From: an uncultured Clostridia bacterium
GTDB taxonomy: Bacteria > Bacillota > Clostridia > Christensenellales > UBA1242
Length of the DNA stretch: 43,338 nucleotides
Reading direction: 5' to 3'
NCBI GenBank assembly: GCA_944348085.1
Contig: CALVMU010000011.1
Location: forward strand, 1-43,338
Below, piece by piece: positions 23,852-32,370 of the stretch. Below the pieces are notes generated by a model. The model did no database searches, was not told the DNA's origin, and saw only the letters and a list, made by a program, of their open reading frames with translations. The position numbers and the translations under genes are program-made. The number at the start of each line of letters is the position of its first letter. Positions within the stretch are counted from its first letter, which is position 1.

Positions 23852-24790
23852 CTATTTTATCTTTCTTTTGGCGCTTGATTTAAGCACATATTTGCTTGCG
23901 TTTGTGCCTGCGATTGCACCTTCGCCAACAGCGGTTGCAATTTGCCTTAGACTGCCCTTTCGCACATCACCACAAACAAAAACTCCTTCAAGTGAAGTTT
24001 GCATGTTCTCATCAGCAAGCACATAGCCACTTGTGTCAAGTTCAACCAAGCCTTTAAGCATTTCGGTGTCAGGAATGCGACCGATAGCAACAAAAACAGC
24101 GTCAACTGAAAGCTTGTTTGTTTTGCCAGCCATTTCGTATTCAAGTCCTTCCACCTTGTCTTGCCCTAAAATCCTCTTCGAAACAGCGCCTTTCAAAATT
24201 GTAACATTTTTCTTATCTGAAAGCTCATCTTCTGAATAATTATGCAGTTTCAAAACTTCTTTGGTCAGCACATAAACCTTTTTGCAAATGCTTGCAAGAT
24301 AGATTGCATCAGAAAAAGCTGAATCGCCTGAGCCAACCACTGCAACATTTTTGCCTCTGAAAAAGTTTCCGTCGCAAAGAGCGCAATAGCTTACACCTCT
24401 GCCCTTAAACTGCTCTTCGCCTTCAATTTTTAAAAGTCTTGGATGGCAACCTTGTGCCAAAATGACAGCTTTTGCCTTGTAAGAAGCGTAAGCCCCCTTC
24501 AGAGTAAAGCCTGTTGCTGTTTTTTTGATTGACACAATCTCATCGCTTTCGCTTTGACAGCCTGCCGATTTTGCATGTTCAGCAAAATTGCCAGCAAGCG
24601 AAAAGCCGTCAATAGATTTGAAACCAGCATAGTTTTCAATTTGACCAATCAAATTTAGCTGACCGCCCAAAGCAAATTTTTCAACAATCAAAACTTTGCG
24701 CCCAGCACGCGAGGCATAAATGCCAGCTGAAATGCCAGCAGGACCTCCACCAATAATCACAATATCAAAACTTTTCATACTTTTTGCCAT
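23852..24790 (-). CDS. trxB: Thioredoxin-disulfide reductase
   Basis: NAD(P)H-dependent flavoprotein that reduces thioredoxin. The 312-aa protein has an FAD-binding GGGPAG motif at residues 14-19, the redox-active C136-A-L-C139, a second nucleotide-binding loop (GSGDSAF) and the C-terminal GVFVCGDVR flavin-ribityl motif. No Shine-Dalgarno precedes the ATG at 24790 or the in-frame ATG four codons later. An extended -10 (TGATATAAT) ends 6 nt before the first ATG, so the transcript may begin at the start codon. The GxGxxA/HRR pattern for NADPH is not obvious, so cofactor choice is open. Confidence 0.94.
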   Translation of the reverse strand: MAKSMKSFDIVIIGGGPAGISAGIYASRAGRKVLIVEKFALGGQLNLIGQIENYAGFKSIDGFSLAGNFAEHAKSAGCQSESDEIVSIKKTATGFTLKGAYASYKAKAVILAQGCHPRLLKIEGEEQFKGRGVSYCALCDGNFFRGKNVAVVGSGDSAFSDAIYLASICKKVYVLTKEVLKLHNYSEDELSDKKNVTILKGAVSKRILGQDKVEGLEYEMAGKTNKLSVDAVFVAIGRIPDTEMLKGLVELDTSGYVLADENMQTSLEGVFVCGDVRKGSLRQIATAVGEGAIAGTNASKYVLKSSAKRKIK

Positions 24791-24796
24791 AAAATT

Positions 24797-24802
24797 ATTA
24801 TA
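24797..24802 (-). promoter_or_regulatory. Extended -10 promoter giving a leaderless trxB mRNA
   Basis: Minus-strand TGATATAAT: a perfect TATAAT at 24797-24802 with the upstream TG of an extended -10. Only 6 nt (AATTTT) separate it from the ATG, so the expected transcription start coincides with the first codon. No good -35 is seen, as is common for extended -10 sites. Confidence 0.6.
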
Positions 24803-24849
24803 TCACAACAGCCCTATTTTAAAAACTGTTTTGACATAAAAAACGGCAT

Positions 24850-24878
24850 AAAAACAAAAAAGCAGGCTCTTGCCTGCT
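24850..24878 (-). terminator. rplM-rpsI terminator
   Basis: Stem AGCAGGC (24861-24867) / GCCTGCT (24872-24878), loop TCTT, followed on the minus strand by TTTTTTGTTTTT, 8 nt after the rpsI stop. Confidence 0.9.
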
Positions 24879-24886
24879 GATTTTGA

Positions 24887-25297
24887 TTATCTCTTTGAGA
24901 ATTGAGGTGCTTTTCTTGCTTTTTTGAGACCGTATTTCTTTCTTTCTTTCATTCTTGGGTCACGAGTAAGAAGTCCAGCGTCTTTAAGCTCTTTCTTAAA
25001 TGTTTCGTTTGCTTTTACAAGAGCTCTTGCAAGTCCGTGACAGATAGCACCAGCTTGTCCTGAAACGCCACCGCCAACAACGCGAATAACAGCGTCATAT
25101 TTATCACCAGTTTCTGTGATTTCAAATGGTTGACGAGCAACTAAAAGAAGAGTATCTCTTTGAAGATATTCACCCATTTCTCTTCCGTTAACAGTGCATT
25201 TGCCTGTTCCTGGGAAAAGTCTGACTCTAGCGATTGATTTTTTTCTTCTGCCAGTCGCAATGATTTGACTGTTTTTGTTTGTTTTCTTCTCTGCCAT
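24887..25297 (-). CDS. rpsI: 30S ribosomal protein S9
   Basis: Small-subunit protein whose C-terminal tail reaches the P-site tRNA. The 136-aa protein has the family start [19 protein letters not shown], the [19 protein letters not shown] block and the very basic end [16 protein letters not shown] with the terminal arginine that contacts tRNA. The N-terminal ten residues (lysine- and asparagine-rich) are a small extension. It overlaps the rplM stop by 1 nt, the usual coupled pair, with an AGAGG ribosome binding site inside rplM. Confidence 0.97.
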   Translation of the reverse strand: MAEKKTNKNSQIIATGRRKKSIARVRLFPGTGKCTVNGREMGEYLQRDTLLLVARQPFEITETGDKYDAVIRVVGGGVSGQAGAICHGLARALVKANETFKKELKDAGLLTRDPRMKERKKYGLKKARKAPQFSKR

Positions 25298-25740
25298 TAG
25301 CCTCTAGCTCCTTTTAACTCAACCGTTTCTGGTTTTTGTGCTTGGTGATTGTGTTCTGCTGTTTTGTAAACATGAAGTCTTGTGATTTGTTTTCTTCCAA
25401 GAGATGTTTTTGGAAGCATGCCTTTAACCGCCTTCTCAACTGCTCTTGGTGAGTTCTTTTCCATAAGAGTTCCGTATTGAACTTCTTTAAGTCCACCAAC
25501 ATAACCTGTATGCCATCTAAGTTTTTTGTCCACAGCCTTTTTGCCAGTGAGCACGATTTTGTCAGAGTTTAAAACAATAACAAAGTCGCCATTATCGATG
25601 TGTGGAGTGTATGATGGCTTGTTTTTTCCTGTTAAAATATCAGCAACTTGTGAAGCCACTCTTCCAAGAGGGATTCCAGCTGCGTCAACAACGAACCATT
25701 TTCTTTCAACGTCCGCTGGTTTTGCCATAAAAGTTTTCAT
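25297..25740 (-). CDS. rplM: 50S ribosomal protein L13
   Basis: Large-subunit protein needed early in 50S assembly. The 147-aa sequence starts [15 protein letters not shown], with [30 protein letters not shown] and LPKTSLGR blocks matching the family. GGAGGAAATATAA precedes the ATG. It is the first gene of the rplM-rpsI operon and is preceded by a ~100-nt leader that starts with a hairpin, after a consensus promoter. Confidence 0.97.
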   Translation of the reverse strand: MKTFMAKPADVERKWFVVDAAGIPLGRVASQVADILTGKNKPSYTPHIDNGDFVIVLNSDKIVLTGKKAVDKKLRWHTGYVGGLKEVQYGTLMEKNSPRAVEKAVKGMLPKTSLGRKQITRLHVYKTAEHNHQAQKPETVELKGARG

Positions 25741-25808
25741 TTATATTTCCTCCAAAATTTCTGTCTTGTCAAATTGGCACATTTTATGGCTGTGGGGCTA
25801 ATACAGAC

Positions 25809-25836
25809 AAAAAACGCCTTATTGTTTAAGACGCTT
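25809..25836 (-). promoter_or_regulatory. Leader hairpin with T tract ahead of rplM
   Basis: On the minus strand the transcript would open with a 9-bp stem (AGCGTCTTA / TAAGGCGTT, two G-U pairs, 5-nt loop) followed by a T tract, then ~70 nt to the rplM ribosome binding site. Because it lies downstream of the rplM promoter, it looks like an attenuator or an L13-type autoregulatory leader. It could also act as the terminator for the gene at 25893. Confidence 0.5.
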
Positions 25837-25839
25837 ATT

Positions 25840-25868
25840 ATTTTATATAAACTTTTACCTAATGTCAA
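25840..25868 (-). promoter_or_regulatory. rplM-rpsI promoter
   Basis: Minus-strand TTGACA (25863-25868), exactly 17-bp spacer, TAAAAT (25840-25845). The start would be near 25833, inside the leader hairpin. Confidence 0.78.
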
Positions 25869-25892
25869 GCATTTTTCAGCATTTTTTTCAAA

Positions 25893-26411
25893 TTATTTTT
25901 CAATTCCAGCATAACTATAAAGACCATGCATGTTTTGCATTGCAATTTTAAAATATGCCATCTTGTCTTTCAAATATTTGTCAAGTTGTGGAGCAAGAAG
26001 TTTTTTGACATCGGCTATGTTGAGCCCCTTCCCCTCACATAAGCACTTAATTGTCTCTTCATTGAAGAGTTCTCCATCTGCTGAAAGAGCTTGTTTTTTG
26101 TCAGAATATTCAATGCCTCTTTTGCCTTCAACATCACTTTCAATAAAACTTTCAATCGCTTCTGCAAGAGCTGAATTGAGATTTGGCATTTCGATATTTT
26201 TTGTTATGTTAAAATAATCTTTATATTTGTCTTGCGCCTTTATAGCATTCAAACAGTCTTCTTCGGTTTGTCCCTCTTGACCGCTAAAACTAGAAAGAGA
26301 GCCAAGCAAATAAAGCTTGTCTTCAGTGCTAAGACTTTCATCTTCATAACGATTTATAGCATAATTTTTTTTGAAAAAATCAATAAAATCTACAATTCTT
26401 TCTTGACTCAT
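25893..26411 (-). CDS. Hypothetical protein, 172 aa
   Basis: Not recognised. The start at 26411 follows an AAAGGAAGAG ribosome binding site; earlier in-frame starts have none. The protein is acidic, soluble and largely helical, with no signal peptide, membrane segment or motif I can name. It is a single gene between the L13 promoter and a divergent surface-protein gene. The region 26412-26566 upstream is AT-rich and holds no clear promoter that I can fix for it. Confidence 0.7.
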   Translation of the reverse strand: MSQERIVDFIDFFKKNYAINRYEDESLSTEDKLYLLGSLSSFSGQEGQTEEDCLNAIKAQDKYKDYFNITKNIEMPNLNSALAEAIESFIESDVEGKRGIEYSDKKQALSADGELFNEETIKCLCEGKGLNIADVKKLLAPQLDKYLKDKMAYFKIAMQNMHGLYSYAGIEK

Positions 26412-26566
26412 AAACTCTTCCTTTTTATTATTTCGTTTGGTAAGTATCTTCATTATACAACATATTTCTGCATAAATCAACTAAAATTTGCATATTTATA
26501 CAAAAATTTTAAACTTTTTTCACATTCAAATTTTGTCAATTTTTCGCGATTTTTTTTATTCTCTTA

Positions 26567-26595
26567 TTGACATAACTATATTTTTGTATTATACT
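26567..26595 (+). promoter_or_regulatory. Promoter of the 452-aa membrane protein gene
   Basis: TTGACA (26567-26572), 17-bp spacer, TATACT (26590-26595). It leaves a ~125-nt 5' leader before the ATG at 26727, longer than for other genes here. Confidence 0.75.
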
Positions 26596-26667
26596 TATCA
26601 AAGAGATGAAAAATCTCTTCAATTTTAAATTCAATTTGTATCGCAAGATATGTAAAAATATACAACC

Positions 26668-26726
26668 GCCTAAAAACTATTTCCATGATGACCACCCTGT
26701 TTTTAGGCAATGATAGAGAGTGGTAA
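26668..26726 (+). promoter_or_regulatory. Structured leader with possible 13-codon upstream ORF
   Basis: A perfect 10-bp stem GCCTAAAAAC (26668-26677) / GTTTTTAGGC (26699-26708) encloses a 21-nt loop. An ATG in the loop (26685) opens a 13-codon frame (MMTTLFLGNDREW) whose TAA (26724-26726) directly abuts the ATG of the 452-aa gene. A second small hairpin AAGAGAT/ATCTCTT lies near 26600-26619. The main gene has only a weak ribosome binding site (GAGAGTGG), so coupling is possible. Confidence 0.4.
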
Positions 26727-28085
26727 ATGTCAGATTTGAAAACAACTTCGCCTAGCGAAGAATTTGAACCGAATAATCCTTCTAGCGCATCGTCAGGTGC
26801 TGTGTTTTTTGACGGACAAGAAAAAAGAAAAGTTGTTGGCTTTATAAAACAGAAGTCTTTTCTTTCCGTTGCCATTGACGAGAGCTTGCTTTCATCTTCT
26901 CAAAAAGAAGAAACAGAAAATCAGCAAAATCAAAACCTTTCAGAAGCAAGCGTCGAAAAACAAAAAACTTCACTGCTTCATTTGGTGGCTTCAAAAATTT
27001 TGAAAACCATTTGGAAAGGTGGCGAAATTTTTAAGGCAAGCAAAACCTCAAAAGCAAGCAAAGCAATTGCCAAGCAGTTTACGACAGCCAAAAAGAGAAA
27101 AGAGGCTTCCAAAAAAAGCTATGTTCAGCTGACAAAGCAAGAGCGCAATGTTTTGAAATCGCGCGAAATTCAGTATCGTGAGCAACAACGAAAGGCAAAC
27201 CTGACCTGGAAAAAGAGATTGCTCAACTTTTGCGTGCTTTTGCTATGCGGAATGGTAACAGGAGTTGGACTGGGCACTTGGTATTTCAACAATGTTTTAT
27301 CTTCAAACATAAACTGGGAAAGCGCCATTGCTGAGCGCCCTATTATCGAGCAAAGCGCCATTGACACTCAAAATTCTGCACTTGAGAAATTTGAAAATGG
27401 AATCACATCTCCATCCGATTTGACGCTTTCTGAAAACTATCAGCTTGCCCTTTACAACTTTGCAAATTCAGGCAAATACACTGTAACTTCAACTGGAAAG
27501 ATTGCAACCATTGCAACTCAAACCATCTTTGCTGAGAAAAAGTTTGACGGCAATATCTATCAATCTATCACAATAAGCACTGGGTTTATGAATATTGCTG
27601 AGCGTGCACAAATGGCTTATAACAGCAATTCTGTAACCACAGTTGCAGGAACAAACATCACTCAAGATAGCGCAACTTGGAACGGTCAGAGTAATACCTA
27701 CACTGCCGAGCAGTATAAAGCGCTTTCTGGCGGACTGCCAAGTGGTTGCCAAAACTATATTATCTCAAGCCGAACTGTGCTCAACGACAGCAACGAAGTG
27801 ACCGTCATTGAAACTGAAGATGGACAAACGCTTTATCAGTTTACAATTGAGCTAGACCCAATTTACAGCGCCCTCAACTATATTGAACAAATAAAATACA
27901 CCAGTAATTTATCTTCATACCCTGAGTTTACATCAATACAGCAGACGATTACAATTGACAGCAACTGGAACTTTGTTTCAATTGAAGTTCTTGAAAACTA
28001 TTCAATCGTCGCTTATGGTATGAGAAATTCCTGCACTGGAACTCTGCTTTCAACCTTTGACTTTGAAAGCGATGTTGTGATTTGA
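26727..28085 (+). CDS. Single-pass membrane protein with large extracytoplasmic domain, 452 aa
   Basis: Not recognised. The layout is clear: ~165 cytoplasmic residues, low-complexity at first (Ser, Glu, Gln rich) and then strongly basic (KTSKASKAIAKQFTTAKKRK), one membrane helix at about 165-190 (LLNFCVLLLCGMVTGVGLGT) and ~260 outside residues rich in Ser, Thr, Asn and Tyr, predicted beta-rich, with a cysteine at each end. The basic N-terminus could touch nucleic acid or the membrane surface. It lies directly upstream of the 1287-aa repeat protein, which has its own promoter, so the two probably act together at the cell surface; this is inference. Confidence 0.75.
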   Translation: MSDLKTTSPSEEFEPNNPSSASSGAVFFDGQEKRKVVGFIKQKSFLSVAIDESLLSSSQKEETENQQNQNLSEASVEKQKTSLLHLVASKILKTIWKGGEIFKASKTSKASKAIAKQFTTAKKRKEASKKSYVQLTKQERNVLKSREIQYREQQRKANLTWKKRLLNFCVLLLCGMVTGVGLGTWYFNNVLSSNINWESAIAERPIIEQSAIDTQNSALEKFENGITSPSDLTLSENYQLALYNFANSGKYTVTSTGKIATIATQTIFAEKKFDGNIYQSITISTGFMNIAERAQMAYNSNSVTTVAGTNITQDSATWNGQSNTYTAEQYKALSGGLPSGCQNYIISSRTVLNDSNEVTVIETEDGQTLYQFTIELDPIYSALNYIEQIKYTSNLSSYPEFTSIQQTITIDSNWNFVSIEVLENYSIVAYGMRNSCTGTLLSTFDFESDVVI

Positions 28086-28087
28086 TA

Positions 28088-28116
28088 TTGACATAATAAG
28101 TATTTATTGATAAAAT
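28088..28116 (+). promoter_or_regulatory. Promoter of the 1287-aa repeat protein gene
   Basis: TTGACA (28088-28093), 17-bp spacer, TAAAAT (28111-28116), then AAAGGAGG before the ATG at 28148. Confidence 0.78.
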
Positions 28117-28147
28117 TTAATGGACAAAAATTTAAAAGGAGGCAAAT

Positions 28148-31100
28148 ATGAGAAGAACTTTAAGATACATTTCTTACACACTGATGTATTTGATTATTTC
28201 TATCGCCTCCGCCTATGGAGTCATCTTGATTTCAACCTCTTCGCCAAACGAAGGCACCGAAGCCTCTGTGCCTCAGCAAATAACAAACATTGTTGAAAGA
28301 ATTTCAAATTCCCCTACAATTGAAGCCGACATCTCCTTTGCTTTGCAATCTGAAGGAATGAACGCTTCTGCTGACATTTCTCTTTCAGTGTTAAACAGTC
28401 AAAGCGTGTCTGCAAATGCCGATATCGATTTGACAGTCAATGACCAGACAACCAGCGTTACAATTGCATATCAAAATTCAACAATCTATGCCAGCGCTTT
28501 TAACAACAAATTTCAAATTTCAAGCAATAACCTGATTTCTTCAATCGGACAAATTTTGGCGCTTTTAAATTTCGACTTGTCTTCAATGGGTATTGACATT
28601 TCATCATTAGATTTAAACATGATTTTGTCATTGTTCTCAAATCTTGAAGAAACAAAACTTGAGCGACAAAACATTTTAGACATCACTCTTCCAGTGGTTG
28701 GCTCAATGCAAATAATCACCGACAAAGCATATCGTCCACTGTCAGTTTCTCTTCCTTCTGCCTCGCTTGGAGAAACCACCTTTGCTGTCAATGCAACCTT
28801 AAATTACCCTGAAAGTGTTGAAATTCCAACAATTTTGCCAGAAGAATATATAAATCTTGACTATATTTTTGAAATAATTGATGCTGGCGAAAACTTACTC
28901 AGCCAAAGCGCTCTCGGTCTAAGCGGTCAAATTTCTGTGTCTGGCAAAACCTATCCTGCTTTAATTTCTTCAAACAAAGATGATGGAAGTTTTATCATCA
29001 AGGTGGATATTGATGGCAATGATGCGCGACTTATTTTGCAAGAGGGAAAAATATATTTTGACTTCCAAAACATATATCTAAAATTTGACCTGTCTCAAAC
29101 TGACGAACTTGTTTCAGTGATAGAAAAACTTTTGAATGTAAGCCTTTCAAATGGACTGATTGATATCATTTTAAATCTCTTTGCAAACAACATCATTTCT
29201 CTTCCTGGTGATATAAATTTAGGCAATTTTGATTTGTCGGTCATTGAAAAATTTGGAAAGATTGACAACAACTATCTTTTGGTTATAAGAGATTTTGGTC
29301 AAATCACACTTAAAACTGAAGATCAAGTTTTATCTTATCTTTCAATAAGTGGTCAAGATTTTAGCCTTTCGCTTGAGCCTAAAGAGTTTGTCGAGACAAT
29401 TGAAATTGAAGAAGACAAATATGCCGAGCTCTCCACCCTTCTGCCAGTTTTGAACAATGCGCTTGAAATTATGAACAGCCCTTCAAGTTATGGAACCTTT
29501 GGTCTTAACTTAAATGACATCGCCATTTCAGGCTCATACAAACTCGCTCTGCAAAATAACGGTCTTGTTCTGATGGCTGAGATTGAACTTTTAGGCGAAA
29601 CTTTTAATTTGACAATAAAGAACAACAATATTTATCTATATAACAACGCTATAAATTTATTGCTTCCTCTTGAAGATGTTTCAGAGCTGTTTGACTTTAT
29701 GCAAAACTATTTCGGCATTGACTTAAGCTCCAACAGTTTGATTGAAATGATTGAAGACCTGCTCTCTCCTGACCCAAATGCAAACCCACTGCTTTCGCTA
29801 ACTCAAAGCGGAGACCGCATTGTTGCAACCTTTTCAAGTGGACTTAAATTTGAAGCGATAACTTCAAATGACGGACTGCTTATCAATGCTTATTCTCAAG
29901 ATTTTGTGCTTGACTTCTCACTTAGCGGAAGTGAAGAAGTGCTCACCCCTCCTTCCTTTATAATCTCAAACTTTGTTCAAGTGACTGACCTATTAAAGAC
30001 TGCCGGCAACATGATTGACTATTTTTCAAGTGGCAACTTCTCAATCAATGTTACAGCAACCTATGACAATTTGCTTGTTTATGGCTATGTTAAATATAAA
30101 GATGGCATGATTTCGGCAAAACTGAACTTAGACTATGCAAGTCAAAGCTTTAATATCATCTTTATGCCAAACAGCCAAGGAGAGTATAATCTTTACATCA
30201 AAACAGGCTCTCTTGGATTGAAACTTGATGCAGCATCACTCGACGAACTTTTCTCAATCATCGACACCTTCTTTGGTTTTGATATAAAGGGACTGCTTGA
30301 AAACTTGCAAAATGATTTTTCAAGTCAAATTAAAGATTTTGACTTATCATCTCTTGACCTTTCAATGATTTCTTCAATTACAAAAAATGCGGTCGTGCTT
30401 GACTATAAAGGCTACAACGCAACCTTAAGCATCAAAAACAATTTTGTTCCAAGAGCGACAATCACTTCAGACAAACTTAAACTTATCCTCATTCCACTTG
30501 AGTCAGAAGAATATATAAATGTCTATGAAAGCGAATACACAACAGTGAGCAACCTGCCACAAAATCTTAGTGCAATCTTAAACATCATGCAAAATAGCAA
30601 TGGCAACATGTCGTTTAACTTGAAATTTGACAACGGCTCTGCCACTTCGATAAACGGTTCTCTTCAATTTGCACTTGGGCAAAATCCTACCTTCAACGCT
30701 TCTCTTAGCGTTGCCGACCTTGCAATTGGCGCTGGGCTTTTCGACCAAGTCTTCTATGTAAATTTTGACGGACTCAAAGCAAAGCTGGATTTTGACAGCA
30801 TGACAGAAGTTGCAGACATTCTTCTTCCTCTGCTTGGCGTCAACGCTTCATTAAAAGATATGTTTGATTCAGTTGATTTTTCAAGTCTGTTTACAATCAT
30901 GATGACGGCTCTTGAAAACACATCATCGCTTGGCGCAGACGAAATGCTTTCACTTATAAGCTATCTCAAATCTATCACAAGCACTGAAAACAGTTTGACT
31001 CTCACCTTTGACAGCTCTATTATGGGCGTAAGCGGAAAAGAGATGTCAGTGGTTTTGAATTTTGCAAACAACAAAATCTCAAAAATAAACTTGAAAAATT

Positions 31101-32011
31101 TCTACCTTTCAAGCACAAGCAAAATTGATTTAGACCTAACCTTCAACACTTTTACTGGCGTAAACAGATTTAGCGATTTAAATCAATATATGGATTTATC
31201 TTCACTTAAAAATGTGCTTAAGGCTGGCGCAAACATGGCAGACCAAAAGAAATTTAAGGTTGAAGGGCAAGCTGACCTTTCAATCATAGGCATAAACAAA
31301 TCAATGCCATTCAGCGCAATGCTATCGCTTGAAAATCCACTTGACCCAATGGTTATTGTTGAGCTTGACATTCCAACAATGACAGCAATCAACAATGATG
31401 ACAGCGAAAAATATGAATTTGGCGATGTCAATGGTGGCGAAAACCGCAAACTCAAAATTTATTATAAAGGTGGCTATATCTATATGCACCGAACAGAAAC
31501 CATTGGCAAAGCATTTGGAAGCAGAAACTATGAGCGCAAAGTAAAACTCGGCATAAATGAATTTGTTGAAAACATTGTCTATTATCTTGCCGATTGGGGA
31601 TTTGGCCTTAACAGCTATATCATGGACTCAATCAATGAAGCGGTTGAAAGGTCAAGAAATCGCCCTACACCAATTGACTATAGCAAAGTGTTGCTTGGAG
31701 TCAATAACAGCGGCAAAAACTATGGCATAACACTCAACTTGGCAGAGATTGCATACAGCGATGTTCTTGACAAGATGAACATCAATATCGGTCTTGCATC
31801 TAAGTCAAATAAAGCTGTTATCGACACAATAAGCATTGATTTGAATTTGCCATTTACAAGCGCAATTGAAATGTCAATCAAGATTGACAATGCCAAGATA
31901 ACAACTGGCACAACCTTCAACAAAAGCGAGATAACCAGCTTTATCAAATCATATAAGTTTGCAACAAGCTTCTCATACCACCTGACTTCAGACGGCTGGG
32001 AATTGATGTAA
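28148..32011 (+). CDS. Secreted or membrane-anchored protein of about six ~190-aa beta-rich repeats, 1287 aa
   Basis: Residues 8-30 form a signal anchor or signal peptide; there is no other membrane segment and no LPXTG. The rest is built of repeats. Each has an edge motif (aromatic-x-x-x, a short turn, then LK[FL]D), a helix and a loop: near residues 113, 302, 495, 682 and 869, with a weaker copy near 1111, spaced 187-193 aa (242 for the last). Between them come alternating hydrophobic strands and a connector helix (about 240, 430, 615, 805, 1020). The pattern recalls LppX/LolA- or TULIP-like lipid-binding beta folds, but I cannot confirm a family. Low in cysteine, rich in Ser, Asn and Asp. 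AAAGGAGG precedes the ATG. Confidence 0.8.
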   Translation: MRRTLRYISYTLMYLIISIASAYGVILISTSSPNEGTEASVPQQITNIVERISNSPTIEADISFALQSEGMNASADISLSVLNSQSVSANADIDLTVNDQTTSVTIAYQNSTIYASAFNNKFQISSNNLISSIGQILALLNFDLSSMGIDISSLDLNMILSLFSNLEETKLERQNILDITLPVVGSMQIITDKAYRPLSVSLPSASLGETTFAVNATLNYPESVEIPTILPEEYINLDYIFEIIDAGENLLSQSALGLSGQISVSGKTYPALISSNKDDGSFIIKVDIDGNDARLILQEGKIYFDFQNIYLKFDLSQTDELVSVIEKLLNVSLSNGLIDIILNLFANNIISLPGDINLGNFDLSVIEKFGKIDNNYLLVIRDFGQITLKTEDQVLSYLSISGQDFSLSLEPKEFVETIEIEEDKYAELSTLLPVLNNALEIMNSPSSYGTFGLNLNDIAISGSYKLALQNNGLVLMAEIELLGETFNLTIKNNNIYLYNNAINLLLPLEDVSELFDFMQNYFGIDLSSNSLIEMIEDLLSPDPNANPLLSLTQSGDRIVATFSSGLKFEAITSNDGLLINAYSQDFVLDFSLSGSEEVLTPPSFIISNFVQVTDLLKTAGNMIDYFSSGNFSINVTATYDNLLVYGYVKYKDGMISAKLNLDYASQSFNIIFMPNSQGEYNLYIKTGSLGLKLDAASLDELFSIIDTFFGFDIKGLLENLQNDFSSQIKDFDLSSLDLSMISSITKNAVVLDYKGYNATLSIKNNFVPRATITSDKLKLILIPLESEEYINVYESEYTTVSNLPQNLSAILNIMQNSNGNMSFNLKFDNGSATSINGSLQFALGQNPTFNASLSVADLAIGAGLFDQVFYVNFDGLKAKLDFDSMTEVADILLPLLGVNASLKDMFDSVDFSSLFTIMMTALENTSSLGADEMLSLISYLKSITSTENSLTLTFDSSIMGVSGKEMSVVLNFANNKISKINLKNFYLSSTSKIDLDLTFNTFTGVNRFSDLNQYMDLSSLKNVLKAGANMADQKKFKVEGQADLSIIGINKSMPFSAMLSLENPLDPMVIVELDIPTMTAINNDDSEKYEFGDVNGGENRKLKIYYKGGYIYMHRTETIGKAFGSRNYERKVKLGINEFVENIVYYLADWGFGLNSYIMDSINEAVERSRNRPTPIDYSKVLLGVNNSGKNYGITLNLAEIAYSDVLDKMNINIGLASKSNKAVIDTISIDLNLPFTSAIEMSIKIDNAKITTGTTFNKSEITSFIKSYKFATSFSYHLTSDGWELM

Positions 32012-32017
32012 ATGATA

Positions 32018-32046
32018 AAAAAACTTGCATTTTTGCAAGTTTTTTT
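32018..32046. terminator. Terminator after the 1287-aa gene
   Basis: Stem AAACTTGCA (32021-32029) / TGCAAGTTT (32034-32042), loop TTTT, T run after. A-rich left flank allows action in both directions for the convergent 32106 gene. Confidence 0.9.
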
Positions 32047-32105
32047 GTTTTTTGAAATCGACAAAAATTTTGATTTTGACAGCAATTTTTTTGTTTTTCA
32101 AAATC

Positions 32106-32336
32106 TCAATATGGAATGTAGCCGATTGGTTTTATGCGTTCAGCGCTAAACTCAATAAAAAAAATGTTTTTAAAGTTTTCCTTTTTATATCGCACCTTGA
32201 TGCCGTCATCCAGCGCTAAAAAATTTTCGATGATTGGCGAAAGTTCTTTTTCAAGAATTTGACAAATTCGCTGAGGGTCAAACATTTTGTCGCCCTCCAA
32301 AACTGATGTCAGACGACTGGAAATTCTATAGTCCAT
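32106..32336 (-). CDS. Small protein in the minE position, 76 aa
   Basis: It lies 103 nt downstream of minD on the same strand, where minE would be, with a GGAGG ribosome binding site. The size also fits MinE (~80-90 aa). The sequence has a short helix (FDPQRICQILEKELSPIIENFL) and two strand-like stretches (GIKVRYKKE, NIFFIEFSAERIKPIGYI), a helix-then-strands order that could suit a MinE C-terminal domain, but the usual MinE signatures are not convincing. I give it as a possible divergent MinE or an unknown MinD partner. Confidence 0.6.
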   Translation of the reverse strand: MDYRISSRLTSVLEGDKMFDPQRICQILEKELSPIIENFLALDDGIKVRYKKENFKNIFFIEFSAERIKPIGYIPY

Positions 32337-32370
32337 AAAAACCTCCTAAACCAAATTTTGACTGTTTCAA

